Of a stretch of DNA of 64,000 nt, positions 1-12,300 are shown in pieces. Position numbers and translations under genes: made by a program. A model generated the notes under the pieces. That model saw only the letters and a list, made by a program, of their open reading frames with translations. It was not told where the DNA came from and did no database searches. Numbering within the stretch: position 1 is the first letter of the stretch; each line of letters opens with the position of its first letter. The stretch covers positions 70,915,667 through 70,979,666 of the forward strand of contig CM070715.1 of NCBI GenBank assembly GCA_036346275.1, in the 5' to 3' direction. The stretch comes from Otatea glauca. Its lineage: Eukaryota > Streptophyta > Magnoliopsida > Poales > Poaceae.

Positions 1-27
1 GATCCACGGCGAGGCGAGGACGATCCA
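1..27 (+). mobile_element. Left remnant of LTR fragment X
   Basis: The 22 bases before element 1 plus the ATCCA target site (23-27) continue, after element 1, into 12972-13149. The same GCGAGGACGA-type wording is found on both sides. This is the piece of older repeat into which element 1 inserted; the rest lies outside the window. Confidence 0.6.
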
Positions 28-3000
28 TGTAACACCCTAATTTTTGCTCTAGTTTAAATTTTGAGAGTATTTTTGATTTTTGTGAATTCTTGAGAATTTA
101 TCGAAATTTATTTGGAATTACTCAAAACTAGCCTTCCTTGAAAACAATTAAATAATGTATAAGTTCTAGCAAAGTTTTATTGAAAATATTTTATTTGAGT
201 TCCAAATATCTCAAGGTATTTTCTGGAATTTTTCTAGAATTTTTCTGCTATTTTAAAAGTCCCAAATGAATTAAATGAATTTCTAGAATTATTTTTATTG
301 AAAAGGTTTTAAAATGGTTATGAACAGAATGGGCCGAGCCCATTCTCGTCGCTGCCGCCACCCATCCGCGCCGAAACCCTAGCGCCGCTTCACCGAACTG
401 CTCGATCTTGATCGAACGCTATGCGCGTGTGCCACGCCGTTTCGCGACGCGAGCCATCCGATCCAATCCGCGCGACGCCCGTGATTGCGCCACGCCGGCC
501 GCTCACGCGAGATCACCGGAGCTAACGCCGCCGACCGCTACCGCTTGTTTCGCCACCGTAGCGCGCGCACGCCGAGGCCCCTTAAAGTGCACCGAGTAGC
601 GCGTCTCGCGTAACTCTTCTCGCCGCGTTTTTGACACCTTGCACGCACGCCAAGACCCTCTCTAGCGCTCGAACGAGCTCGCCAGAAGTTGTTCCCTGCA
701 TCGCCATCGTTCTCCGCTGCTTGCGCCGCCGGTCCACTTCCGCCGTTGTTGAGGTCACCGGGTACCGATTCGCCGAGACGCGTCGAACGCGCCACTTCTT
801 CACGCCGGAACGCCCGCAACGCCGCCGACGCCCTCGTCTTCCTCACCCGGTGACTGTTTTCGCGCCGCCGCTGACCTCGCCAACTTCCGCCGCCGTCCGA
901 TCCTCATCGCTCGGTTTTGGTGAGTCCACGATCCACTTCTCTGCTTACGCTTGATTAAATTATAGACGTTAGATCTATAATGTGCGCGAGATTAGATCTC
1001 GACATTAGGCTATTAGTAGATCTTGACCGTTAGATCCGGGTTGAACGGTAGAGATTAGATCTAGTCTCAGAACTTGGTTACATCTCACCGTTGGATCGTT
1101 AGTGTATGCATAGGATTGAGCCACGCCAAGCCGCGAATAGTAAACACTCCGTGAACTCGAGCCGCTCGGATCGGATATAAACGGTTGAGTTCGATCCGTT
1201 TTGCCCTAGGATCCGCGCCGCTCGATTTGAACGCGCGGCGTGGTAGCGCCGCACCTTCATCCAATCTCGCACGACGCGCGGTTGCTGACCGCAGCAGAGA
1301 CCGATCCGCCGTTGCTTTGGGCGCGCCACGCGATCGTGCCGCTGTGGCTACGAGTAAATCGAGGCGCCGCCGCGTCGGTGCGCGAATCCAACCGCTGGAT
1401 TTAGGCCGATCACCGGATGTGCGACGCGCGGAGGCGTGGAGCCCGCGCCGCCGCTACCGATGCGTGGTCGATCACCGGATGCGCGACGCGTGTCGCACGC
1501 ATCTCGGTCTTATGCGCCGCGCGCGTGAGGATCTCGACCGCCGGTTTTAGCGAACGGTCCGATTTTGCCGCGGTTCAGACTGCTCAGGAACCAAGTCCAC
1601 GCTAGACCGAGCCGAGCCGTGAACCCACCCATAGACAGAGAGCGACGTGGCGGCCTCCGGCGTGCCACGTGTCGTCGCCGACGCCATAAATATTTTCATA
1701 TATAAAAATATTTCGACGGAAATTATTTGGTGCTGACGTCATCATGAGGCATGCTGACGTCATAAATGCGAATTTCAAGTATAAAAATAATTTGGAAAAA
1801 TCGGATTTTCTAATTTCAGTATTTTCAGATTTTATTCAAAACTTCAAATGACTATAACTTTTGCATTTTAACTCGGATTTGGGTGATTCAAATTTCTAAA
1901 AATTCATAAAATTGTGATCTATTTAATGATGAATTTTATTTGAATTTTGAGATTATCTAGTCGTCTGTATTAGCTATTTATTGCATATTTTATTTGAACG
2001 CGTGAGACGCAAATTTACCTAAGGTTTCAAGAAGAATTAAATCGCCAAGACCAAGCTTCTAACACGACCCGCAGCTCTTTGAAGGCAAGTGATGCTTTGA
2101 TCATTTTGATCCCAGATTTTAAAATGTAATTTATGCTTTGAAACTATGCATGCTAATTATTTAAAATGAATTTAAATTAATTTGGGATAATGTAGTTAAT
2201 CAACCCATTTTGTTATGCCACCTTGAATTATTAATTGTATGCCTAGATCATTGTCACCCTAAGTTTTGATTATATTAGTTGGATGTTAATATTGTGCCAA
2301 CACGGAGGCTAGACCGTGAGTAGATGCTTAGCCTTGCAACGAATCATGAATGATCTTTCAAAAATGCTACAATATTGATTAAAGACATATTGAATGTATT
2401 TTGAAAAGTGGTGTGATGATGCCACATGTGGAGATTGAGGTACAAAGAACTGTGTGGTTCCGCATCGATATTGAGTTATTGGCTGCATGTGTTGCACAAT
2501 AATCAACTAGGTGGAAAATGATTTAGATCGGGGCAAGTGGCAAGAGGTTGTGTGCGGTGGGCCTGTGTGGCATTGGGTTGTTGAGTGATGTGAGTCTCTG
2601 TGCTACATTGGGTCATGTGCCATCGTTGAGTGTTGAAAGTCTTGCCTTGGCCGCTTAAGGACTTCACCTTGCAAGCCTTTGATCCGAGTCAACCGTACAA
2701 CCACATGTCCGACATGGGATGCACCTAGTTGACTAGGGTTCGATATCTTCCTCCGATACCTCGGGGTGACAAGACACGTGGGTGTATCTGTATGGGGAGC
2801 GCACTGCTACGGCTTGGTGCCCATCCAACGGTGATTGGCCGGTCCTATACTTCGCTCTGTGAGGGAAGTGATAGTGAAGGCACACGAGAGGTTCTTGGTT
2901 AAGGTAGAAGTTCCCAAAAGCTTTGTTGCGACAATCACCGTGTGGTGAGCGGTCAGATCTTGTGGGTAAAGTGTACAACCTCCGCAGAGTGTCAAAACTA

Positions 3001-3687
3001 TTCAATAGCCGTGCTCACTGTATTGAGCATTGCTCGGGATTACAAATCAAGGGTAGTTTTTCATAAACAAAACATGGAAGGGTGGTGTGTGCCGTTGTTG
3101 GAAATGAACTGATAAGGTCGTGTGCGAGAATCTTCAAGAAAAACCATTTGAAATTAGTATTACTTATATCTGTTTCTTTGCTTTAATCTAAACAAGATAC
3201 TAGTTTAAAAATGTCGCTTGATGCAAAAAGAATCAATTAAGCCAATCCATTGGAATAAGCTTTGCATATAGTAATAGTGTTGCATTCATGCATTACTTGT
3301 TGAGTGCCTTGTGTACTCACCCCACCTTGCTTATCAACCCCAACATCGGTGGAGGAGACTACACCAAGATGGGAGGAGGAGTACGCCGAGGACACGAGCA
3401 ACTAGGGGCAAGCCCACTCGGTTGCTCGTGGCAAGATGGAGGCTTCCACGACTTTTTATGTTCCGCCGCTATTTCTTTGTTTTGAATAATGTAAGCCTCA
3501 AGCGTGGTGATTTATCTGTAAGGAGACCATAAGGTTGTACAACTCGCTTTATATACATGTTTGCACTATTTATTCTTATATCCTTGTGAATGTCGTGATG
3601 TGCAACCTGTATGATCAGGTGTGCTAGCGTGATCCCGGATCGCATGTAATACACAGAGGGTCCGGATTTGCGATTCGGGTCCCGACA
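28..3687 (+). repeat. 5' LTR of element 1
   Basis: Begins TGTAACACCC and ends GGGTCCCGACA. An AT-rich first 300 bp is followed by a CpG-rich core (about 310-1680) with a telo-box-like AAACCCTAG at 374-382 and a strong donor-like GTGAGT at about 920. A second AT-rich part follows, then a 3' part with the conserved block GTGGGTAAAG (2963) and a short acidic reading frame at 3350-3405. The long reading frames in the CpG-rich core look accidental: they are arginine/alanine-rich and differ between the two LTRs. Confidence 0.93.
3350..3405 (+). CDS. Putative terminal exon of an LTR-encoded acidic peptide (5' LTR copy)
   Basis: A 56-nt block that, read in the phase shared with other LTR families, gives VEETTPRWEEEYAEDTSN followed by TAG. 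The same length, phase, acidic pattern and stop are found in A2 (23132-23187), A4 (43474-43529) and A6 (55373-55428), and a relative of 59 nt in A5. Differences from A2 include synonymous third-position changes (GAG/GAA, CCA/CCT, AGC/AGT), as expected if the peptide is selected. The acceptor AG expected just before it reads CGG here and CGC in the 3' copy. The upstream exon at about 2010-2080 is recognisable but frame-damaged. No protein family is recognised and the start codon is unknown. Confidence 0.45.
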
Positions 3688-3691
3688 GAGG

Positions 3692-3702
3692 TGGTATCGA
3701 GC
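3692..3702 (+). promoter_or_regulatory. Primer-binding site of element 1
   Basis: TGGTATCGAGC lies four bases after the 5' LTR. It matches the plant initiator-Met tRNA site TGGTATCAGAGC except that CAG has become CG. Element A (33201-33214) and the copia element (59339) carry the full site. Confidence 0.85.
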
Positions 3703-3877
3703 AGTCGATCGTAGGCCTTGACCTTAGTTTGGTTGTGCCTAGGAGGGTGAAAACTATTTTCTAAAGACCTAATCAACTTGAGCAAGAATGTCAAAGAAAT
3801 CTCGACTTATCTCTTCTCCCTTATTCATACCTATGTCAATTTTTATTATTCTCTATTTAATTTAAACAAGGTTTGTT

Positions 3878-4612
3878 TTGGCAGATGAGGATGATCCATA
3901 CCTATGGAGAGTGCACGGAGGATACGCCATGGAGTTATGGCGTATGATGCGCTTGCTTGGAGGTTTTGACCGACCACCGCATCGAGGGACTTCGGTGGTA
4001 CGGCAGACTTGACGTCGCTCGACGCCAAGATCACAATGTATGCTCGGAGAGGACGAGGGCGAGTCGCCCTATCTACATCACCGCCAGGAGGTCTTCTTTC
4101 GAGGCCGGATTCGTGAGACGCTGCATCGAGCGATGCGCGATTGCCCGCACTTACTCCGCAGAGTTAGAGGGCACCGCCTTCCGCCACCATCCGCGCCGAG
4201 ACAATCGCTTGGACAGATGGAGCTTGTGGAGGAGGACGCCACTATCACCCACTGCAAGGTACGCCATCGCCAGAGGACGCTTTGACGAGACGACCGGGAG
4301 TTGCAGAGGACCCGCGACGAGGTTATAGAGGCAAGAACCCAACACCGGAGAACTTAGCTCATGCCATACGTAAGATCCAGAGTTGGAGATGGCTTTGTAT
4401 GGACCCGAGCCCAACCAGCCTGAGTTACATGATCCAGATCCGAGGAGCCGAGCAGAGGCGCCAGCAGAGCAGCAGCCGGGACCAGCAGAGTCGATGGGGT
4501 CTTTTGCACCCACCGCAGAGGTCACCAGACCATTCCGCCCCAATGCCACAAAGACTCGCGGCACGCCCGGGAAGCCGCACTGGGTTGGCTCGATGAGTGA
4601 TCGAGTCTAGTA
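3878..4612 (+). pseudogene. Extra ORF upstream of gag (ORF0-like), frameshifted
   Basis: Between the primer-binding site and gag is about 735 nt with coding character in alternating frames. It begins around GCAGATGAGGATGATCC, passes a stretch reading VFFRGRIRETLHRAM (about 4090-4135) and VEEDATITH (about 4230-4255), then a Pro/Glu/Gln-rich part (4390-4610), and stops at TAG near 4608. At least three frame changes break it. It is not gag, which begins near 4883. I recall that some rice relatives (the RIRE3/RIRE8 type) carry an ORF0 in this position, but I recognise no functional domain. Element A has only a short leader here and lacks it. Confidence 0.5.
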
Positions 4613-4882
4613 GAGTGTAGTGTCGAGACTCAATATCCGAGTCGCGCCTTTGTTTCGAGTTACCCTTAGGTGTGAGTTGTCATGGATTCCTATGTTTGCT
4701 TACTTGCTTTTGGTTGTGAGTGTCACGTATGTGTTGCATTGCCCTTAGGCACTTGTGAGCAACCATACTGCTTTATATTATATCAATAAAGTGGCTAAAT
4801 AATTTAAGTTACACCTGTTTCCCCCACATAAGTTCTTTTACTTGTCTATGCTTTCTTCTTTTCTTAACCATTGAAGCTTGCA
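4613..4882 (+). other. Spacer between ORF0 and gag
   Basis: AT-rich, with no supported reading frame. It contains AATAAAG near 4786. Probably untranslated leader or an internal spacer for gag expression. Confidence 0.4.
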
Positions 4883-5935
4883 ATGATGGTGAGGACTCGT
4901 GGAAATGTTGGAGCCAATGAAGTGGAGCTAACCAGACGGACAACCAGAATGAAGAGCCGATTCCTCAACCACCGCAGGTCGATATGCAGAACCTGGGAGC
5001 CTTTTTGACAGCCCAGACTCAACTCATGACCACGATGGTTCAAACCATGCAGCAGATATCCAATCAAGTCTGCTGCGAATGTTCAACCTGGGGCAACCAT
5101 GGACCACACCCTACTCCGCATTGTCGGAGTTTATGAGAACTCGCCCACCCACTTTCTGTAACGCCAATCCACCGAAGCGGACGATTGGCTAAGGACAATT
5201 GAAAGGAAGCGCACATTACCCAATGTGTAGGACATGAGAGGGTACTCTATGCCTCTCATCAACTCGAAGGACTACCGCAGAATGGTGGGAAAACTTCGCG
5301 CAGCCTCATGAGGACCCGCAGAGTATCACATGGGAGGAATTCACCTCGGCCTTCCGTCAGCACCATGTACCCGAGGGTATCATGGATCTTAAAAGGAGGA
5401 GTTCAAGCTCAAGCAAGGCGGCCGACAAGGGCGATTACGAACAAGTTCACCTAACCGCACGCTACGCACTGCAGGACGTGGCTACGGATAAGGCCGCATA
5501 ATCCCGCTTCATGAAGGGATTGAATGCAGGTTGCAGTGGACCGATCACCCACACATTCCCCGACTTTCAAGAGTTAGTTAACAAAGCCCCGATCTTAGAG
5601 GACAAGCGCCGAGAGTTGGATGACAACAGAAGCGCAGAATGGCGCAACAAGGAGGTCGCTGGGGCAAGCAGAGGCGAGGACGGCACCCCAACAAATTATT
5701 CGGTACCACACTTAGAGGCAATGATGTGGCACCACCGCGCAAATCGCCCAAGGTCAAAATGTTCGACTCGGCCAAACTATGGCACAGATCGAGGAACCTC
5801 TCGTGCCGTGGAAGACGCTGCTATCATTGCAATGAAATGGGGCATTTTGCCAACAATCGCCCTAAGAAGGGAGGTGTCACCCCGTTCGCTTTAACTCGGG
5901 AACACACCGCAAGGACTCCGCACCAATCATGAACC
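4883..5935 (+). pseudogene. gag: gag polyprotein of element 1 (decayed)
   Basis: Structural protein that would form the virus-like particle and bind element RNA. Likely start ATG at 4883 (MVRTRGN). Typical chromovirus gag pieces follow in shifting frames: VDMQNLGAFLTAQ near 4980, EADDWLRTIERK near 5175, and a single CCHC zinc knuckle at 5819-5860 reading CYHCNEMGHFANNR. In that knuckle the last cysteine has become arginine, so zinc binding would be lost. At least four frameshifts. The assignment rests on order and on these motifs; pol follows directly. Confidence 0.8.
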
Positions 5936-6420
5936 GCGGGGCATCAACAAAGCATGACTCCATCCCAAGGAACTGCACGAGGCGTAGTCAACCACATCAC
6001 AACAGATGAAGTCCGTAACGCCTGACGTTGTAATCGGTAAGTTCCTAGTAAACTCAGCATCACCATCGCTTTATTTGATTCCGAGCTTCAGATTCTTTTA
6101 TTTCCGAGATTTTGCTGTTCAAAATGATATGGAAATAGTGAATCTTAAATGTGTGCTCATAGTCCAATCTCGGATCGTAACTCCGATCTAAAGTAGGATG
6201 TTCGGGTAGGAATAATAATTAATGGAGTTGAGTTCCTAGCTAACTTAATCGCCCTTAATACCCAAACCTTGGATGTTATCCTCGGGAATGGATTGGTTAA
6301 CCGATCACAAGGCAAGATTGGATCATGGAAAAGAGTCATATCGGTCGAGCCCTGATGGAAAGAAAATTGAGTTTGAAGCGAAACCAAGACGAGATGGACA
6401 ATTGATGGTCAACAAAGATG
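5936..6420 (+). pseudogene. pol: Aspartic protease region of element 1 (decayed)
   Basis: Retropepsin that would cut Gag-Pol. VVIGKFLVNSAS (about 6028-6063) is the usual lead-in. At the active site the codons for F-D-S are present (about 6078-6090), but one base is missing in the glycine codon, so the D-S-G motif breaks. GMDWL (about 6282) and the run-in to RT are recognisable in another frame. Confidence 0.7.
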
Positions 6421-7354
6421 AAGATCGCCACAGAGGAAGTCTCCATAGTCAATGAATATCCTGATGTTTTCCCGTAAGATTTACCCGAATGCCGCCAGAT
6501 AGAGATATCGAGTTCGTGATAGAACTAGTCCTGTGGACAGCTCCAATAGCTAAGAGACCTTACAGATGTCCACAGAGGAATTGGTGGAAATGAAGAAGCA
6601 AATTGAAGAACTCGCTGAAAAGGGATTTATAAGACCTAGTTCATCGCCATGGGGAGCACCTGCCTTATTCGTTAAGAAGGACTAAGTTTCAGGATGTGTA
6701 TAGACTATCGTGCACTCAATGATGTGACGATAAAGAATAAGTATCCGCTACCCAGATCGATGATTTGTTTGACCGCTTGAGAGGAGCAGAGTATTCTCCA
6801 AAATTGATCTTCGATCAGATACCATCACCAAGATCCGATCGAGGATATTCAAGATCGCATTTTCGCCAAGATATGGACACTACGAGTTTACAAAGTGATG
6901 CCTTTTGGTCCGACAAATGCACCAAAGATATTTCATGAACTTAATGAATAAGGTTTTATGGAAAACTTGGATAAGTTCGTCGTCAGATTCATAGATGACA
7001 TCCTTATCTATTCCAAGACGAGAGAAGAGCACGCCGAGCACTTGAGGCTAGTCCTTGAAAAGTTGAGGGAACAACGCTTGTTTGCGAAATTTAGCAAATG
7101 TGATTTCGAAAGATAAGGTGGAATTTCTTGGACACATAATGACAAAGCAGAAGGAGTTGTCAGAGATCCAAAGAAAGTGGAAACGGTTTTACATTGGGAA
7201 TAGAAGACGGTAACCCAAACTGTAGTTTCCTTGGAATGGCGGGTATTACCGCGATTCATTGAAGGATTCTCTACGATTATAGACCTCTTACGCAATTATT
7301 GAAAAAGAAAAGAAATTTTTATGGACACCTGAGTGTGAGAAGAATTTTCAGGAA
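6421..7354 (+). pseudogene. pol: Reverse transcriptase of element 1 (frameshifted)
   Basis: Copies element RNA to DNA. Seen in order: a YPDVFP-like linker near 6450, the conserved segment around PWGAPALFVKK (about 6645-6685), CIDYRALNDVTIKNKYPL (about 6700-6750) and the catalytic FIDDIL box at 6988-7005. LYAKFSK-type residues are broken near 7090. Several one-base shifts separate these blocks, so no continuous RT frame exists as sequenced. The catalytic Asp pair itself is intact. Confidence 0.85.
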
Positions 7355-7903
7355 TTGAAAAGGAGGTTAACATCGGCACCTGTATTAGTTTTACCAGACG
7401 TTCACCAAGACTTTGACATCTATTGTGATGCATCGCGTCAGGGATTGGGATGCGTGTTGATGCAAAATAGGAAGGTAATTGCCTATGCATCGAGGCAATT
7501 GAGACCACATGAGGAGAACTATCCGACTCATGATTTAGAATTAGCCGTAGTGCATGCACTAAAAATATGGCGTCATCATCTCATCGGAAATAGATGTGAA
7601 GTATATACTGATCATAAAAGCCTTAAGTATATTTTCACACAAGCTGACCTAAATATGAGGCAAAGAAGATGGTTAGAGTTAATCAAGGATTATAATGTGG
7701 GAATTCACTACCACCCGGGGAAAGCCAACGTGGTGGCAGACGCCTTGAGCAGAAAGAACCACAGTGTAAATATGCTGTTGGAAACAAGTCAGGCAGAATT
7801 GTGTAAGGATTTCCAGAAACTAGAATTGGAAATGGTACCAAAAGGATTCCTAGTAACCTTGGAAGTAAGACCTACCCTGGAAGATCGATCGTGGAAGGCG
7901 TAA
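7355..7903 (+). CDS. pol: RNase H domain of element 1 pol
   Basis: Open for 182 codons. It degrades RNA in the RNA:DNA hybrid during reverse transcription. The catalytic acidic residues are all visible: Asp in FDIYCDAS (about residue 25), Glu in THDLELAVV (about 63), Asp in VYTDHKSL (about 85) and Asp in NVVADALSR (about 128). The tail runs into the linker before integrase. The frame is entered from RT by an upstream frameshift, so the ATG at 7355 is an internal codon, not a natural start. Confidence 0.9.
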   Translation: MKRRLTSAPVLVLPDVHQDFDIYCDASRQGLGCVLMQNRKVIAYASRQLRPHEENYPTHDLELAVVHALKIWRHHLIGNRCEVYTDHKSLKYIFTQADLNMRQRRWLELIKDYNVGIHYHPGKANVVADALSRKNHSVNMLLETSQAELCKDFQKLELEMVPKGFLVTLEVRPTLEDRSWKA

Positions 7904-7936
7904 AGATGATGATAAGATCAAAAGAATTAAGGGCAA

Positions 7937-9100
7937 ATGGATGAAGGCAAAGCAAAAGATTTTAAACTGGATGAACAAGGTACTATGTGGTTTAAAGGGC
8001 GCATTTGTGTGCCGAACAAAAAGGAGTTGAAGCAGTTAATTCTGGGAGAGGCCCATGACTCCAAGTACTCAATTCATCCAGGAAGTGCGAAAATGTATCA
8101 AGATTTGAAGGAAAAATTTTGGTGGCCAAGCATGAAACGAGAAGTCGCCGAATACGTTGCATTATGTGACATATGCCAAAGGGTCAAAGCTATGCACCAA
8201 AGGCAGGCGCAGGCTATTACAACCCTTAAAGATACCGAATGGAAATGGGAGGAAATTGGTATGGATTTTATAACCGGATTGCCCGTAACGCAAAGTGGAT
8301 ATGATTCCATATGGGTCATAGTAGATCGCTTAACTAAGGTGGCACATTTCATACCAAGAAGACCACTTATTCCGAGACCGGTTAGCGTAACTTTATATGT
8401 CCGTAATTGTCTGCTTACATGGAGTGCCGAAAAGATAGTGTCGGACAGAGGTACCCAATTTACCTCCAGATTCGGGTAAGCTTCATGAAGCAATGGGGAC
8501 TCGCTTGAACTTCAAGACAAAGATACCATCCGCAGCATGATGGACAAACCGAGAGAGTCAATCGATATTGGAGGATATGTTGAGGGCATGTGCCTTAGCA
8601 TATTCCACTTCATGGGACAAGTGTTTGCCTTATGCCGAGTTTAGTTACAACAATAAGCATCAAGCGAGCTTACAAATGTCTCCATTTGAAGCTCAGATGG
8701 TAGGTCCCGTCGAACACCATTGAATTGGAATGAGACAGCGAACGACATATTTTCGGACCGACATTCTTCAGAAGCGGAAGCACGATCACCCCGGTCGTGG
8801 AAAGATTGAAGATTGCACAATCCAGTAAAAGAGTTATGCCGACAACCGTCGCAGGAACTAAGCTTTGAACCCAAGATTTTGTGTATCTTAGAGTAACACC
8901 ACCAAAGGAGTCAAGGTTCCATGCAAAGGGAAGCTTACACCTGTGTATGTCTGACCATTCAAAATCTTGAGCCGCAAGGGTGAAGTTGCGACGCTTAGAG
9001 TTACCGCCGCTTTGGCAGAGTGCATGACGATTCCATGTGTCTCAATCAAGAAGTGTCTTCGAGTACCTAAGAGCAAACACCGTTAGAGACAATTGAGCTA
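7937..9100 (+). pseudogene. pol: Integrase of element 1 (core open, C-terminal half frameshifted)
   Basis: Joins element DNA to the host genome. 7937-8479 is open for 180 codons. It holds the HHCC zinc domain (His in GEAHDSKYSIH, Cys pair in LCDICQR) and two catalytic residues, Asp in GMDFITGLP and Asp in IVSDRGTQF. The frame breaks at about 8475, where an expected TTCTGG reads TTCGG. The third catalytic residue is still visible in GQTERVN near 8535. The C-terminal part (YNNKHQASLQMSPFEA near 8645, and a GPF/LTP-type segment near 8930-8990) is scattered over three frames. Confidence 0.85.
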
Positions 9101-9305
9101 CAAGAAGATCTCGACTTACAAAGAACATCCGATGAAGATTCGGACATAATGGACAGAGAGACAAGGAACAAGTCAACACGCTTCGCAGAGTTCAATGGAG
9201 CAACCATTCGAAAAGTGAAGCGACGTGGGAACGTGAAGAAGATCTCAAGAAGGAGTTCCCTAACCTATTCTCAGATAACCCCAATCTCGGGACGAGATTC
9301 TCATA
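9101..9305 (+). pseudogene. pol: Chromodomain tail of element 1 pol
   Basis: A C-terminal chromodomain would guide integration toward particular chromatin. The end is readable as RRVQWSNHSKSEATWEREED (about 9182-9241), with the aromatic/acidic W-E-x-E-E-D signature, followed by a tail that stops at TAA 9303-9305. One shift separates it from the preceding IMDRETRN segment. Its relative in element A (19158-19421) has the same signature. Confidence 0.8.
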
Positions 9306-9315
9306 AGGGGGAGGT
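9304..9315 (+). promoter_or_regulatory. Polypurine tract of element 1
   Basis: AAGGGGGAGG directly before the 3' LTR; the plus-strand primer for reverse transcription. Confidence 0.85.
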
Positions 9316-9316
9316 T

Positions 9317-12300
9317 TGTAACACCCTAATTTTTGCTCTAGTTTAAATTTTGAGAGTATTTTTGATTTTTGTGAATTCTTGAGAATTTATCAAATTTATT
9401 TGGAATTACTCAAAACTAGCCTTCCTTGAAAACAATTAAATAATGTATAAGTTCTAGCAAAGTTTTATTGAAAATATTTTATTTGAGTTCCAAATATCTC
9501 AAGGTATTTTCTCGAATTTTTCTAGAATTTTTCTCGCTATTTTAAAAGTCCCAAATGAATTAAATGAATTTCTAGAATTATTTTTATTGAAAAAGGTTTT
9601 AAAATGGTTATGAATGCGAATGGGCCGAGCCCATTATCGCGCTGCCGCCAGCCCATCCGCGCCAAACCCTAGCGCCGCTTCACCGAACCGCTCGATCTTG
9701 ATCGAACGCTATGCTGCGGTGCCACGCCGTTCGCGACGCGAGCCATCCGATCCAATCCGCTACGGACGTCCGTGATTGCGCCACGCCGGCCGCTCACGCG
9801 AGATCACCGGAGCTAACGCCGCCGACCGCTACCGCTTGTTTCGCCACCGTAGCGCGCGCACGCCGAGGCCCCTTAAAGTGCACCGGTAGCGCGTCTCGCG
9901 TAACTCTTCGCCGCTTTTGACACCTTGCACGCACGCCAAGACCTCTCTAGCGCTCGAACGAGCTCGCCGAAGTTGTTCCCCGCGATCGCCATCGTTCTCC
10001 GCTGCTTGCGCCGCCGCGGTCCACTTCCGCCGTTGTTGAGGTCACCGGGTACCGATTCGCCGAGACGCGCCGAACGCGCCACTTCTTCACGCCGGAACGC
10101 CCGCAACGCCGCCGACGCCCTCGTTTTCCTCGCCCGCGACTGTTCCTTTCGCGCCGCCGTTGACCTCGCCAACTTCCACCGCCGTCCGATCCTCATCGCC
10201 GGTTTTGGTGAGTCCACGATCCACTTCTCTGCTTACGCTTGGATTAAATTATAGACGTTAGATCCGTAATGCGCGCGAGATTAGATCTCGACATTAGGCT
10301 ATTAGTAGATCTTGACCGTTAGATCCGGGTGAGCGGTAGAGATTAGATCTAGTCTCGTAACTTGGTTACATCTCACCGCTGGATCGTTAGTGTATGCATA
10401 GGATTGAGCCACGCCAAGCCGTGAATAGTAAATAGCTCCGTGAACTCGAGCCGCTTGATCGGATATAAACGGTTGAGTTCAGATCCGTTTTGCCTTAGGA
10501 TCCGCGCTGCTCAGATTTGAACGCGCGGCGTGGTAGCGCCGCACCTTCATCCAATCTCGCTACGATGCGTGGTTGCTTTGACCGCAGCAGACCAGATCCG
10601 CCGTTGCTTTGGGCGCGCCACGCGATCGTCGCCGCGTGGCTACGAGTAAATCGAGGCGCCGCCGCGTCGGTGCGAATCCAACCGCTGGATTTAGGCCGAC
10701 CACCGGATGTGCGACGCGCGGAGGCGTGGAGCGGCGCCGCCGCTACCGGATGCGTGGTCGATCACCGGATGCGCTGACGCGGTCGCACGATCTCGGTGCT
10801 CGCGGTGCGCGTGAGGATCGACCGCCGGTTTTAGCGAACGGTCCGATTTTGCCGCGTGTTCAGACTGCTTCAGGAACCAAGTCCACGCTAGACCGAGCCG
10901 AGCCGTGAACCCACCCATAGATCAGAGCGACGTGGCGACCTCCGGGCGTGCACGTGTCGTCTTCGACGTAATAAATATTTTCATATATAAAATATTTCGA
11001 CGGAAATTATTTCGGTGCTGACGTCATCATGAGGCATGCTGACGTCATAAATGCGAATTTCAAGTATAAAAATAATTTGGAAAATCGGATTTTCTAATTT
11101 CAGATTTTCGATTTTATTCAAAACTTCAAATGACTATAACTTTTGCATTTTAACTCGGATTTGGGTGATTCAAATTTCTAAAAATTCATAAAATTGTGAT
11201 CTATTTAATGATGAATTTTATTTGAATTTTGAGATTATCTAGTCATCTGTATTAGCTATTTATTGCATATTTTATTTGAACGCGTGAGACGCAAATTTAC
11301 CTAAGGTTTCAAGAAGAATTCGTCGCCAAGACCAAGCTTCTAACACGACCCGCAGCTCTTTGAAGGCAAGTGATGCTTTGATCATTTTGATCCCAGATTT
11401 TAAAATGTAATTTATGCTTTGAAACTATGCATGCTAATTATTTAAAATGAATTTAAATTAATTTGGGATAATGTAGTTAATCAACCCATTTTGTTATGCC
11501 ACCTTGAATTATTAATTGTATGCCTAGATCATTGTCACCCTAAGTTTTGATTATATTAGTTGGATGTTAATATTGTGCCAACACGGAGGCTAGACCGTGA
11601 GTAGATGCTTAGCCTTGCAACGAATCATGAATGATCTTTCTAAAAATGCTACAATATTGATTAAAGACATATTGAATGTATTTTGAAAAGTGGTGTGATG
11701 ATGCCACATGTGGAGATTGAGGTACAAAGAACTGTGTGGTTCCGCATCGATATTGAGTTATTGGCCGCATGTGTTGCACAATAATCAACTGGGTGGAAAA
11801 TGATTTAGACTGGGGCAAGTGGCAAGAGGTCAGGTGCCGTGGGCCTGTGTGGCATTGGGTTGTTGAGTGATGTGAGTCTGTGTGCTACATTGGGTGTGTG
11901 CCACTGTTGAGTGTTGAAAGTCTTGCCTTGGTCGCTTAAGGACTTCACCTTGCAAGCCTTTGATCCGAGTCAACCGCATAACCACATGTCCGACATGGGA
12001 CAGACCTAGTTGACTAGGGTTCGATATCTTCCTCCGATACTCGGGTGACAAGACACGTGGGTGTATCTGTATGGGGAGCGTACTGTGCTACGGCTTGGTG
12101 CCCATCCAACGGTGATTGGCCGGTCCTATACTTCGCTCGTGTGAGGGAAGTGATAGTGAAGGCAATCGAGAGGTTCTTTGGTTAAGGTAGAAGTTCCTAA
12201 AAGCTTTGTTGCGACAATCACTGTGTGGTGAGCGGTCAGATCTTGTGGGTAAAGTGTACAACCTCTGCAGAGTGTCAAAACTATTCAATAGCCGTGCTCA

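Noticed and set aside
408..1605. Reading frames in the CpG-rich core of element 1's LTR
   Set aside because: Not conserved between the two LTRs of the same element.
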